A program made the translations under genes and the position numbers. The notes beneath the pieces were generated by a model. The model searched no databases and had not been told where the DNA came from. It saw only the letters and a program-made list of their open reading frames with translations. A stretch of DNA of 50,140 nt from Streptomyces sp. JJ66 (GTDB lineage Bacteria; Actinomycetota; Actinomycetes; Streptomycetales; Streptomycetaceae), in the NCBI RefSeq assembly GCF_019303495.1, contig NZ_JAEVFI010000016.1:138419-188558 (forward strand), given 5' to 3'. Below are positions 1-8,163 of this stretch, one piece after another. Numbering within the stretch: the first letter of the stretch is position 1; the number at the start of each line of letters is the position of its first letter.

Positions 1-199
1 CTACTGGGACCAAGGCAAGCACTGGTCCGCCGGCTGGGGACGCTTCGTAAACGGCTCCGACCTGGGCACCCTCAAGTTCGGCGATGCCACCGACGACAAC
101 AAGGCCGACCTGTTCGTTCACACCACGGACGGCAGAGTCGCCGTGCGCACCAACCGCGGAAACTACTGGGACAGCGGCAAGGTCATGATCACTCTCTGA
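1..199 (+). CDS. C-terminal end of a VCBS/FG-GAP repeat protein (partial)
   Basis: The window opens inside a gene; the open frame begins at base 2 and ends with TGA at 197-199. The 65 visible residues hold aromatic and Asp-rich motifs (YWDQG, GDATDDNKADLFVH, YWDSG) typical of VCBS/FG-GAP beta-propeller blades, which bind calcium through Asp clusters in secreted proteins. The catalytic or binding part lies outside the window. The secreted protein starting at 48995 ends in blades of similar style (WDSFTDSG, GDFNGDGKDD), so the two may be paralogues. A strong hairpin follows 50 bases downstream. Confidence 0.7.
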   Translation, partial: YWDQGKHWSAGWGRFVNGSDLGTLKFGDATDDNKADLFVHTTDGRVAVRTNRGNYWDSGKVMITL

Positions 200-249
200 A
201 ACTGCAGACCTGAGGGCGTCGAATGATCGACTGCTCCTCTGGAGTGCTA

Positions 250-311
250 GAGCAGGACGCCTCTTCCTCCCCGCCCACCGATGGGACGCGGGAGGTCGGG
301 GCGTCCTGCTC
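250..311 (+). terminator. Hairpin downstream of the VCBS protein
   Basis: GAGCAGGACGCC at 250-261 pairs perfectly with GGCGTCCTGCTC at 300-311. The 38-base loop can pair further through its C-rich and G-rich runs. It lies 50 bases after the stop codon, where an actinobacterial terminator is expected; there is no U tract. Confidence 0.6.
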
Positions 312-427
312 CGGCCATATCGACAGACTGACTGAGGCAGGATCTCTGAGAAGCGTTCTTTTATCTGTTTTGCCAGATTTTCTGGGTATATCGAGGGACC
401 CCCGGGCCGGGATTTGGATGACTTCCA

Positions 428-448
428 GGTACTACAGCCGGAGATCTT
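428..448 (+). repeat. Left terminal inverted repeat of the IS701-like element
   Basis: Contains TACTACAGCCGGAGATCTT; perfect 21-bp inverted match to 1814-1834. Because GTAC is its own reverse complement, part of the match may be the target duplication. Confidence 0.85.
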
Positions 449-1833
449 GAGGGCCGGTGATCGGCGGGATTGGCTGGTGGTGGGCCTAGTTCGGAGGCGG
501 TCCGGTAGCGGGTCTCCGCGGCGTCGGTAGTGGCTGACCATGGCGCGGGTCTGGTGGAGGCGGCGCCATAACTCGCAGGTCAGGACGGTCTCGACGGGAT
601 GGTGGGGGTTGAGGTGGGTGGCGGCCAGGCAGTGCCGGATGGTATGGACCGAAGGCCGCAAGAGCGGGCCGGGGATCAGCCAGCGGCCTCGCTCTCGTCG
701 GTGCCCGGCGCTTTTCCCTGATCGGGCGCCTGCTCCCGGCCGGAATCCAGCTGGGATTCGAGGGTCTGGCCGGGTTCGGGGATGGCGGCGCGCTGGACGC
801 TGAGGAACGCGGTGGACAGCATGCAGGCGGTGACGTGACGCTGACAGGGGCCCACTTGCGGACCTGGTACTGGGCCAGGTGACAAGCTGCTTGTTGATCT
901 CGTTGTCCTCCTCGATCTGCCAGCGGCCGCCCGCCCGGGCAATGACATCCGAGACCGTGCTGCCGACGGGGGCGTGGACGAGGAAGCAGGCGATCTCGCG
1001 GTGGAGCCGGCCGTCCTTGCCGCCCCGGTTGGGGTGCACAGACCGCCGCAGTACCAGCCAGTGCGTGAAGCCGTCGGCCGGGTCCTCGTCCTTCACGGTC
1101 ACGGCGAAGGCCGTCCAGTCGTAGAGACGCTCGCCCTTGGCGCCGCCGCAGGAGCGGCGATCCCACTTGGTCGCGGACTTTCGCATAGTGGAGCAGGTCA
1201 TCGGCGCGCTTCACGGCGGGCTGGCGCGGCTTGCCCGGCGAGCCGTCGATCGGCAGGCCAACGGGGACGCCGAACACGTACGGCACCTTCCGCCCGTCGC
1301 ACCAGACCCGCAGCTGCGGATCCCGGCCGTAGCCAGCGTCAGCCAGCACCCAGGAGAACGGCATGCGAGCGGCCTGGGCCTGCTCGAGCATGGCGATGGC
1401 CAACTCGGGCTTGGTGGCAAACGTGACATCGTCTGGAACTCCGCGCCTCACGGCACCGCTCGCGCTCGGCCGTCCACTCCTCGGGCAAGTACAACCGCCG
1501 GTCGATGAAGGCGTGCCCGGCCTGAGTGGCGTAGGTGAGCATCACCATGGTCGGTCTGGCAGTTGCGCACATCTCCGGTCAGACCGCAGTGCTGGAAGGC
1601 CACGCCGACCGACTTGGTGCCCTTCTTCTGGGCCTGGGTGTCGTCGATGACCAGCGCCGCGTCCGGGCCCCGCCCAGGTGCGTCACGGCGTAATCGCGGA
1701 CCGCGTCACGCAGCTGGTCCGCCTCCCAGACCGAGCCGCTGAGCAGCCACTGCATCCGGTCGGCGGTCACATGCCCGGCCCGTTCCGACAGCGTCCAGCC
1801 CAGGCTCCGTCACAAGATCTCCGGCTGTAGTAC
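429..1833. mobile_element. Decayed IS701-family insertion sequence with intact ends
   Basis: A perfect inverted repeat brackets this stretch (428-448 and 1814-1834). Read as GTAC plus TACAGCCGGAGATCTT, the outer four bases form a GTAC duplication (429-432 and 1830-1833) and the element is 433-1829, about 1.4 kb; 4-bp duplications are usual for IS701. The enclosed transposase is on the minus strand and broken. Joining the flanks gives an uninterrupted target, so insertion without rearrangement is likely. The element is inactive by itself but could be mobilised in trans because its ends survive. Confidence 0.8.
486..1801 (-). pseudogene. IS701-family transposase remnant, multiple frameshifts
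   Basis: Pieces of a DDE transposase occur in order on the minus strand but in different frames. Near 1790-1580 are TADRMQWLLSGSVWEADQLR and GPDAALVIDDTQ (first catalytic Asp). Near 1530-1480 is GHAFIDRRLYLPEEWTAERE. From 1451 down to about 1160 comes DDVTFATKPELAIAMLEQA, then SWVLADAGYG (second Asp) and PYVFGVPVG. Near 900 is GGRWQIEEDNE (third acidic residue). The order matches IS701 transposases. Roughly the first 60 codons of a normal transposase are missing and at least three frameshifts separate the blocks, so no functional enzyme is made. Confidence 0.8.
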
Positions 1834-1834
1834 C
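1814..1834 (-). repeat. Right terminal inverted repeat of the IS701-like element
   Basis: Contains AAGATCTCCGGCTGTAGTA and is the exact reverse complement of 428-448. It lies only about a dozen bases from the first recognisable transposase codons, so the N-terminal coding part has been deleted. Confidence 0.85.
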
Positions 1835-1925
1835 AGCCAGGCCGGCTGGACGGCTTCATCTCCAAGACCGGCCTCATCTCGCGTCACCATGACGTCACCC
1901 CGAAACGAAAACCTCAGTTAAATAC

Positions 1926-2390
1926 CTACGACTCAATCGACTTCTGGTGAAATTCGCGGAGCTGCGCCACTTTGAGATCGAAGTGCCTTTCGCCCCTGTC
2001 GTGCGGCAGGGGGAGTTTTCGGGTTTTTCCGTTGCGCAGCAGGAATGATACTCGGCGAAGGTCGTAGAAGTGGGCATTCTCCGTAATGACTTGGATTTCC
2101 GCAACTTCGCTCCAGGGTATATATGTCCGCCTTAGTGGTGTTTGAATGTGAACACCGTGCGCGTAGACATGCAGCCGATTAAAGATCAGGTAAGAAGGGA
2201 TGATAATGAGCAAGCTTCCGAAAATGAGCCCGGATAGGACCCAATTGTCTGTCAGCGTCCCTGCGGACTCCCACTGCACAGCGGTCACCGCGAGTACCGC
2301 CACCCCTGTGGCGACGGGGGCCCACCACTGATCTTTCCCTGGCGGCACGAAAGTTAGCTCTGGTTTATCGTTCATGAGAGGATCTTTCAT
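1926..2390 (-). CDS. Two-helix membrane protein with bacterial PH-like domain; candidate immunity protein
   Basis: 154 residues. Two hydrophobic segments, about residues 22-42 and 49-70, form a hairpin in the membrane. They are followed by a PH-like beta domain (HVYAHGVHIQTPLRRTYIPW, EIQVITENAHFYDLRRVSF, GKTRKLPLP) of the bacterial PH type found in small membrane proteins. Two ATG starts (2390 and 2375) are possible and neither has a strong ribosome site. The gene is clearly less GC-rich than the chromosome. It lies downstream of, and on the same strand as, the large ALF-repeat protein, separated by 339 bp with a hairpin. A membrane-anchored immunity role against that protein's hydrophobic C terminus is an inference from position and topology only. 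Confidence 0.65.
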   Translation of the reverse strand: MKDPLMNDKPELTFVPPGKDQWWAPVATGVAVLAVTAVQWESAGTLTDNWVLSGLIFGSLLIIIPSYLIFNRLHVYAHGVHIQTPLRRTYIPWSEVAEIQVITENAHFYDLRRVSFLLRNGKTRKLPLPHDRGERHFDLKVAQLREFHQKSIES

Positions 2391-2729
2391 GAGTCGGGTT
2401 TTATAAGCGCGCTTTCGGCATCATGGTTGGAGCGTACCCGGCAACTACTATGATGGCGTATACGCGATTTCTGAAGCTTTACCCCTGCCGCTCGAGCAAT
2501 GCCGAGCGACAGGGGAAAATGTGCATGTTGGAATAGTGGCGTAGCGACCTTAGTTAGCTTTCATAAAGCTGAAGTGACTTATTGACCTAGGTGAGTCGCA
2601 TCCAATTCATGTTGACTTGATTACATCAGGGCAATTGCGTCCACTTCGAGACTACAGCTACTTTATCGCCACTATCGGCAACGCTCAATTGAAGAGCGAG
2701 GGCCGTCGATTACGTGAAAGCCCCCTTGG
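2391..2729. other. Non-coding spacer between the PH-domain gene and the ALF-repeat gene
   Basis: 339 bp, AT-richer than the rest of the window. It contains the hairpin at 2482-2515 and a TATAAA-like box about 10 bp before the PH gene. A minus-strand open stretch of about 29 codons near 2712-2626, ending SKWTQLP, has no start site I trust and could be a gene remnant. No complete gene is seen. Confidence 0.5.
2482..2515. terminator. Hairpin between ALF-repeat gene and PH gene
   Basis: CCCCTGCCGCTCG (2482-2494) pairs with CGAGCGACAGGGG (2503-2515) with one mismatch and an 8-base loop. It is about 215 bp downstream of the ALF-repeat stop codon on the minus strand and may end that transcript. Confidence 0.5.
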
Positions 2730-5700
2730 TTAGTCGAAAATGCTGATGATCGGGGATACGAGATCATGGGCGGCATCTGAGAGCTGCCGCGTAATGTCGC
2801 TGTTAAGGAGACCTCGTGCAGACCTTCCCAGGCCGAAGGCAGCTAGCCCTAGTGCATTGCTTAGTACGGAGTCCGCGAACTCCTTACTGTTTATTCCGTA
2901 CTCGATACCTGTGGCTACAAGGCTGATCGCGCCCGCCAGGAGAGACAAGCCGCCCAATCCAGCTGCTACGCCAGCAAAGATCGGCGCTGCAGGGGCTGTG
3001 ACAACAAAGCACAGGCTGAGAGCAGCAAGGCCTCCAGAGATACCTGCGGCGAATCCAAGTTTGATGCTGACACCGTTGGAGAAGTCCGCCCACCAGGCAG
3101 CATCCTCGTACCAATCCTCGTCCTCCTTATCCCCCTTGCTGCCATTATCATTGACCTGATCGTGAGTGGGATTGTCGGATGGGTTGCGGTTGTTCTCCCG
3201 CGCTTCTACCGAATCCAGGTATGCTTGTCGGGCAGCTTCGGCTGCCTTCTGCCTCCGCAGGTCAGCTACTATCTGCCGGGCTTCGCTTGCAGCTGTTGCC
3301 GCTTCCTTCGCGTCTTGGCCGGCTGCGAGCGCGGACTGACGGGCGTCCTTCGCTGCCGCCTGAGCACTGTAGGAGGACGCCAATGCCGCGTGAGCAGCAT
3401 CGGTGGCCTTGTTCGCAGAGTAGTAAGCAGCACGGGCTGCGCTACGCGCCGTCGCTGCTGCGCTTTTGGCTTGGTTCGCCGATCCCTGTGCTGCGGCGGC
3501 GGAGGCATCGGCCGCATTTGCATTCGCCCGAGCCTCCTCAGCGTGGCCGGAGGCCCGTTCTGCCGAAGCCTGCGCCTTGTCTGCCCAGTCGGCTGCCTCA
3601 CCAGCTTCTTCGCGGGCTTCGGCTGCGGCCTTCGACGCCAGTTCCGCATCTTCCTGTGCCTTGGCGGCGATCTTCGCTGCAGCGGCGATCGATCCGCGGA
3701 TCGCCGCGATATGCGTGGCGGAGTCGTGGTCAAGCTGGGCGGTCTTGTGCTGGACGACGTCGATGAACTGGCGATGCATCCATGTCGGCCCTTCCAGGGC
3801 AACCGAGGCGGCAGCCTTGGTGTAAGCACCGCCGTTGGCGCGGAGCGTTGCGATGGCAACACTGTCGTCTTCGTGCACCGCTTTGGGGTAGGTCTTGTCG
3901 AAAAATTCCTTGAGCGCATGAGGGGTGTTCACATCCAGCGCATCGGTCGCTGCGGCATGGACGGCGCTGCCGGGGTCGTTGTCGAGTATATGACCGATCT
4001 GGACGCGATAGTCGTCAGCGCCGGCTTCGGCGATCCCGTCGGTGAGGAATTGACGGATCGCGTTCGCGTTATCGCTCTCCAGCGCCAGCTGCGCGGCCTT
4101 TGCTACTGCAGGAACAGAGACTTGGGCCATATAAAGGGCGGTCTCGCGGTCGTCTTGCCCCTGGGCAATGGATCGATCGGTGTCGATCCAGGCATGCACG
4201 TCGGCGTCTGAGCCGGACAGCGCGTACTGAGCCGCGCACTTCGTCCAGCCGCCCTTGGCCTCGAGCAGGCCCACGGCTGCCTTGCGACCCAATGTGGCGG
4301 CCAGCGACAAATCTCCCGCTGCGAGCGCCTGCTCAGCTCGGGAGATGATGCCTTGGAGAGCAGCCTCGGTTTGCTCGGCCTGGAGGAGCTTGTCAGCAAG
4401 CTGAGCCAGTTGGTCGGCTTCAATCTCGGCCAGTTGCTTTGCCTCTTCCATCCCCTGAAGCTTGTCTTCCTCCAGAAGCGTCGTCTCCGCGTCTCGTGCT
4501 GCCTGCTCCACAGTGATGGCTTCTTCGACGGCCTTGGTGGCGTTGTCGGCCGCCTCGATGGCTGCAGCGGCGCGAGCCGTGGACGTGTTGGCATAGTCGA
4601 TTGCCTTACCTGCATTGACAACTGCTTCATCGGCAGCGTCTGCCGCATTCTCCGCATGCCCAGCGGCGGAATTGGCCGCATCACGCGCGACGCGTGCTGC
4701 GGCCGCGGCCTTGTTGGCCAACCTCTGCGCGTTGACGGCAGCGCTGCTGGCCCGGTTCGCAGCGGTGGAGGCAATGCTGGCCTGGCGCCGGGCTTCTGCG
4801 GCCTCCTGCTGAGCGACGCCGGCAGCTGCCGCGGCGTCGGCGGAGGCGGAGGCGGCAACTGCCGCATTCTGAGCAGCGGAAGCGGCTTCAGAACCAGCAG
4901 TGACGGCTGCTTCTGCGGCGGCGGCGGCTTTGCCAGCAGCGGCCGCGATCGTACGAGCCTTACCCGCCGCGTCACGGGCCGCACGGGCGGCGTCTTTCGC
5001 CGCCTTAGTGTGAGCGGCGTCCTTGGAGGCGGCAATGGCGGCGTTATAGGCCCGGGCGGCGGCGCGTCCGGCGGTCGCGGCTGCCTGGGAAGCCGCAGTT
5101 GCAGCCCAGGCAGCACGCCGTGATGCGGTGACAGCCGTGTGCGAGGCTCTGATGGCGTTTCGCGCGGCGTCCGCCGCGCCCTTGGCAGCACTGGCCGCCT
5201 TGCGGGCCGCAGCACCGGACTTCTTCACGTCCTCCTGGGCGGCCTCCGCTTCAGCCGCTGCTTTCTCGGCGGCCTCTTTCGCCTTTTCGGCGGCAACCTT
5301 GGCCCGCTCAGAAGCTTCGACAGCGAGGTCAGTCTCGGCTTTGGCCCGCTGGCCTTCCCGTTCGACCACAGCGACAAGTTCTTCGATAGTGCCTGACTCT
5401 TGGTCACGGGCACGGGCTATGTGCTGACCGGTCTCAAGGAACCAACGGACGTCTTCTGTCGTGCCGTCGAGGGCGCGGCTGGCGTACTTTCGCACCTCAG
5501 GGCCCGCGCTTACCAGCATGACAGATACCTCGACCTGCATGTCCTCTGCGCGAGCGCTGTACTGACCGCTGGTTAGAAAGTCCGACAGGACCTGCATCGT
5601 CCCAGATTCCAGGGCCGCGGAACCTTCTCGCTGGACTGCCTTACCACCGGTGGACATGATGACGGCCGTGGCCACACTCAAATCTTCTGTGATCGCTGGC

Positions 5701-6107
5701 TTGAAGCCTTCGGAGAGGAAGTTCGCGATGGCACTGTCGCCTCCTTCAAGCGCAGCGACAGCCTCCCGGCGCATTCCCTTGCCGGCACGTGCAAGATAAG
5801 TGGCAATGGCAACGTTGTTGTCCTCAGCGATCACCTTCGGCAGCTCATCAGCAAGAAAAGTGGTGATGTCGGCGCCAGTGCCACTAAGGGCGAATGCTGC
5901 GGCGGCCTTGGTGGCTCTACCGCCCGTCAGCCATGCCTTGACTACCTTCGCGCGCTCGGTATCCGGAAATGCAAGGGAGTTGGGCGCTTCACTTTTCGCG
6001 GCTTGAGCCACGCGCGGGAAAGCTATGGGTGAGGCTGCTGCAGCAGTAGTAACTGCCAGCATGCTGAGGAAACGGCGCCGACTCAAAAAAGTCGTCTGAA
6101 TGGTCAC
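2730..6107 (-). CDS. Tat-exported ALF-repeat, Ala-rich coiled-coil protein with glycine-zipper C terminus (toxin-like)
   Basis: 1125 residues from GTG at 6107, chosen because GAGGAG lies 8 bases upstream and the export signal follows at once; a longer frame to 6158 lacks a ribosome site. A twin-arginine signal (SRRRFLSML, residues 9-17) ends near AQA-A at about residue 36. Then come ALF-type repeats at roughly 45-230 (units with DxxxIxxFLxxGxxxAxxxD and AxxAL), an Ala-rich coiled coil (about 240-570), a second ALF block (600-800), a second coil (810-960) and an acidic linker. The last 127 residues carry two Gly-rich hydrophobic segments (GFAAGISGGLAALSLCFVV, GVAAGLGGLSLLAGAISLV) able to enter membranes. 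The layout of long stalk plus distinct C-terminal domain with a membrane neighbour downstream resembles polymorphic toxins. No catalytic residues are recognisable, and a structural envelope role is possible. Confidence 0.8.
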   Translation of the reverse strand: MTIQTTFLSRRRFLSMLAVTTAAAASPIAFPRVAQAAKSEAPNSLAFPDTERAKVVKAWLTGGRATKAAAAFALSGTGADITTFLADELPKVIAEDNNVAIATYLARAGKGMRREAVAALEGGDSAIANFLSEGFKPAITEDLSVATAVIMSTGGKAVQREGSAALESGTMQVLSDFLTSGQYSARAEDMQVEVSVMLVSAGPEVRKYASRALDGTTEDVRWFLETGQHIARARDQESGTIEELVAVVEREGQRAKAETDLAVEASERAKVAAEKAKEAAEKAAAEAEAAQEDVKKSGAAARKAASAAKGAADAARNAIRASHTAVTASRRAAWAATAASQAAATAGRAAARAYNAAIAASKDAAHTKAAKDAARAARDAAGKARTIAAAAGKAAAAAEAAVTAGSEAASAAQNAAVAASASADAAAAAGVAQQEAAEARRQASIASTAANRASSAAVNAQRLANKAAAAARVARDAANSAAGHAENAADAADEAVVNAGKAIDYANTSTARAAAAIEAADNATKAVEEAITVEQAARDAETTLLEEDKLQGMEEAKQLAEIEADQLAQLADKLLQAEQTEAALQGIISRAEQALAAGDLSLAATLGRKAAVGLLEAKGGWTKCAAQYALSGSDADVHAWIDTDRSIAQGQDDRETALYMAQVSVPAVAKAAQLALESDNANAIRQFLTDGIAEAGADDYRVQIGHILDNDPGSAVHAAATDALDVNTPHALKEFFDKTYPKAVHEDDSVAIATLRANGGAYTKAAASVALEGPTWMHRQFIDVVQHKTAQLDHDSATHIAAIRGSIAAAAKIAAKAQEDAELASKAAAEAREEAGEAADWADKAQASAERASGHAEEARANANAADASAAAAQGSANQAKSAAATARSAARAAYYSANKATDAAHAALASSYSAQAAAKDARQSALAAGQDAKEAATAASEARQIVADLRRQKAAEAARQAYLDSVEARENNRNPSDNPTHDQVNDNGSKGDKEDEDWYEDAAWWADFSNGVSIKLGFAAGISGGLAALSLCFVVTAPAAPIFAGVAAGLGGLSLLAGAISLVATGIEYGINSKEFADSVLSNALGLAAFGLGRSARGLLNSDITRQLSDAAHDLVSPIISIFD

Positions 6108-6582
6108 TGAGTGTTCTCCTCGAATCCGCCCAAGAGGGCATGCCGGAGTGGTAGGCATCTAACGACTTTCCCTGAAGGCAGGTCGCAGTGCATCGAGCTG
6201 CCTTAGGAGTTACCTGATGCATCTTCAGGCCACAAGGATAATGACACATGCGAGCCTTCAAGGGAAAGAGCGAGACGGTTGCGCGGTGATACCATTTCGT
6301 AATGGGGTCGTGACTGCCTCGTAATTTGCAGCCGAACCTGAGCTCCGCCTGGCGTGACGCACGCCACAAGAGTGCGCTTTTGTTTTGCGCGGGGTGGCAA
6401 AAATGCATATGCTGATCCGGCAGGGATGCCAACTGCGCACATCTGCACAAGTGTTGACCGCTTCCTCAAAGGGGATTGAAGGCCATGCAGGCCCTGCATC
6501 CATCAGCAGCATGTCCTTGCGTGTCGCCTCCTCGCATGGAGAAGCGACCTGTATCTCTCATCTAACGGAGACGAGAAACCTC
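6108..6582. promoter_or_regulatory. Divergent intergenic region between ALF-repeat protein and secreted protein A
   Basis: 475 bp between two divergently read exported proteins; it must hold both promoters. Open frames running into it (for example a longer start at 6385) lack ribosome sites. I see no convincing operator. Base composition is AT-rich for this chromosome. Confidence 0.5.
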
Positions 6583-7086
6583 ATGAGGTTGCTTTCTCGA
6601 GCGCTGGTCCCTGGCTTGGCCGCCGGCGCTGTCACCCTCCTGGTACTCAATGTCGGCGCGTCGCCGACACCAAGGAGTGTATCTGCATCAATTCCAGTTG
6701 CCGACAGTTCTCCGGGCTATGCGGTGGAGGACTTCGTGTACCCCCAGGCCGATAAAATACTCCAGGATCGGGGTATTATCCTCAAGCGGGGAGATGGGCA
6801 CATCGTTCTCGCCGAGTGTGGGAGCCAGGAGGGGCTCTTGAGGGTGAGGGCACGTGACCTGGAAGATACCTGCTTCCGCGTAACGGGAAACAAGGGTTAT
6901 CTCAGTTTGGAGATTCCGTCGGTTCACCTCATTAAGGGAAACGACTACCAGACCACGGTCAACATGACGGTCGATGAGGAAGAAAAGACCTACGACATCA
7001 TCGAGAACGACTGGACCGCAGTTGGCGAGCCCACTGATCCGGACAGGCGTGAACACATGCTCGTAGAGATCGTCACTTCTCTTTAG
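6583..7086 (+). CDS. Secreted protein of unknown function (paralogue A)
   Basis: 167 residues from ATG 6583, with GGAG 13 bases upstream. Residues 1-30 form a signal peptide (MRLLSRALVPGLAAGAVTLL, then an Ala/Ser region). The mature part begins PGYAVEDFVYPQADKI and continues with LKRGDGHIVLAEC, DTCFRVTGNKGYLSLEI and EHMLVEI. Two Cys (in LAEC and DTCF) could form a disulfide after export. I recall similar uncharacterised small exported proteins in Streptomyces but know no function. A second, broken copy lies at 10147-10547 beyond the IS/intron insertion, so the locus once carried a tandem pair. It is divergent from the ALF-repeat protein and may be co-inherited with it. Confidence 0.75.
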   Translation: MRLLSRALVPGLAAGAVTLLVLNVGASPTPRSVSASIPVADSSPGYAVEDFVYPQADKILQDRGIILKRGDGHIVLAECGSQEGLLRVRARDLEDTCFRVTGNKGYLSLEIPSVHLIKGNDYQTTVNMTVDEEEKTYDIIENDWTAVGEPTDPDRREHMLVEIVTSL

Positions 7087-7087
7087 T

Positions 7088-7104
7088 GAGGTTTTCTCAG
7101 TGAA
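7088..7104 (+). repeat. Left terminal inverted repeat of the IS5-type element
   Basis: GAGGTTTTCTCAGTGAA, beginning two bases after the stop codon of the upstream secreted-protein gene. It matches the intron-split right end at 15 of 17 positions. Confidence 0.75.
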
Positions 7105-7106
7105 GG

Positions 7107-7927
7107 TCATTTCCAGTGCCCGTTGAGGACAAGGGCGGCGCGTGCGATGTCACCGATCCGGCTGGGGCAAGCGTGACGTACTTCAGTGTCTTCCAGCGCA
7201 CCTTGAGCTCGGCGGCGGCCCGCTCGCCCAGGGACCGGACGCCGCACTGAAGCGCGTTGTAGGTGCGGTTGTCGGCGTGTAGATGGTCTGCGCTGTGCCC
7301 GGCGGGCTTCTTGACGGGGGTGTGGATGCCGATGCCGGCGCCTTCGTAACCGGAGTCGGCGAGGGTGCGCAGGCCCTGGCGGGCCGCCGGGTAGAGCGCG
7401 GGAAGGCCGTGGGCGCGGGCGGCGGTCAGGTCGTGGGTGGAGCCGGGCTCGGTGTCGGATGTCCACAGCGGGGTGCCGTCCGGGGCGCCGAGGAACTGCA
7501 CGTTTGCGCCGAAGCGCTTGTGCTTGCCGGAGTACCAGGCGTCGATCTCCTTGCCCTTCACACTCAGCGCGGTCCCGGCGAGTCGGTCCGTGGCGATCAG
7601 GGTGCCGTCCAGGATCACGTGGCTCATCCCCTCATGGCGGTAGCGTTCCAGCACCTCGTGCAGGTTGGGAGCCTGTGCGGCCAGGACGTCGGTGCCTTCG
7701 CGCGGGTAGCGGTAGCCGGTGGCCTGGGAGATACCGGCATCCCGGGCCAGGCAGTGCACGCAGCCGCGTGTGCGGAACCAGCGCAGCACCAGCACCACCT
7801 GGCGGAAGGTGCCCAGCGCCCGCGAGCCCTTGGGGGTGCCGATCCGGCGCCGGTGCGCGGCCAGCAGCCGCGACAGGTACTCCACCACGTGGAGCGGGAC
7901 CTCGAACGTGGCAGCATAGATGACCAA
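7107..7927 (-). pseudogene. IS5-family (DDE_Tnp_4 type) transposase with C-terminal frameshift
   Basis: The frame starts at TTG 7927 (product MVIYAATFEV). It has an N-terminal helix-turn-helix region (GTFRQVVLVLRWFRT, ISQATGYRYPREG) and a DDE core: VILDGT (first Asp), WYSGKHKRFGANVQFL, DSGYEGAGIG (second Asp) and ERAAAELKVRWKTL (Glu). After KTLKYVTL the frame slips. The family-like ending PSRIGDIARAALVLNGHWK is read only in the next frame, to a stop at 7107, consistent with a single deleted base near 7175; unshifted reading ends at 7097. Loss of the last 20 or so residues probably inactivates it. All catalytic positions are intact, so this is a recent lesion or a sequencing error. Confidence 0.8.
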
Positions 7928-8129
7928 CGTGAAGCCTCTGGTTCAGCTGACGATCTTGTGGAGAGAACCGTCCTACCAGGGGCTTTACGTCTGCCTACAA
8001 CCGGGGTCCGCCTGCCGTTCCATCCCCAACCGCCAGGAACACCCCGCAACGCGAAGATCATTTCGCTGTAGGGTCGGGGGCTGGCGCGGTGGCGGAGTGC
8101 TTCCGCTCCGTTTCCAGCCCCCGCCGCTT

Positions 8130-8163
8130 CGAACCGTGCATGCGGTTCTCCCGCACACGGCTC
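8130..8163 (-). ncRNA. Group II intron domain V
   Basis: Minus strand begins GAGCCGTGTGCGGG and ends CCGCATGCACGGTTC, folding into the 34-nt catalytic hairpin of group II introns with an AGC-like catalytic triad region. It starts at the very end of the RT frame, as is typical. Confidence 0.85.

Noticed and set aside
223..450. 75-codon frame after the VCBS protein
   Set aside because: No ribosome site, spans the terminator hairpin and runs into the IS end; composition not protein-like.
6108..6158. Longer start at 6158 for the ALF-repeat protein
   Set aside because: It would put 17 residues before the Tat signal and has no ribosome site, whereas GTG 6107 has GAGGAG at ideal distance.
8130..8163. 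Hairpin with GGTTCGAA-like end resembling a tRNA T arm or terminator
   Set aside because: It fits group II intron domain V in sequence and position just after the RT frame, and no cloverleaf is possible.
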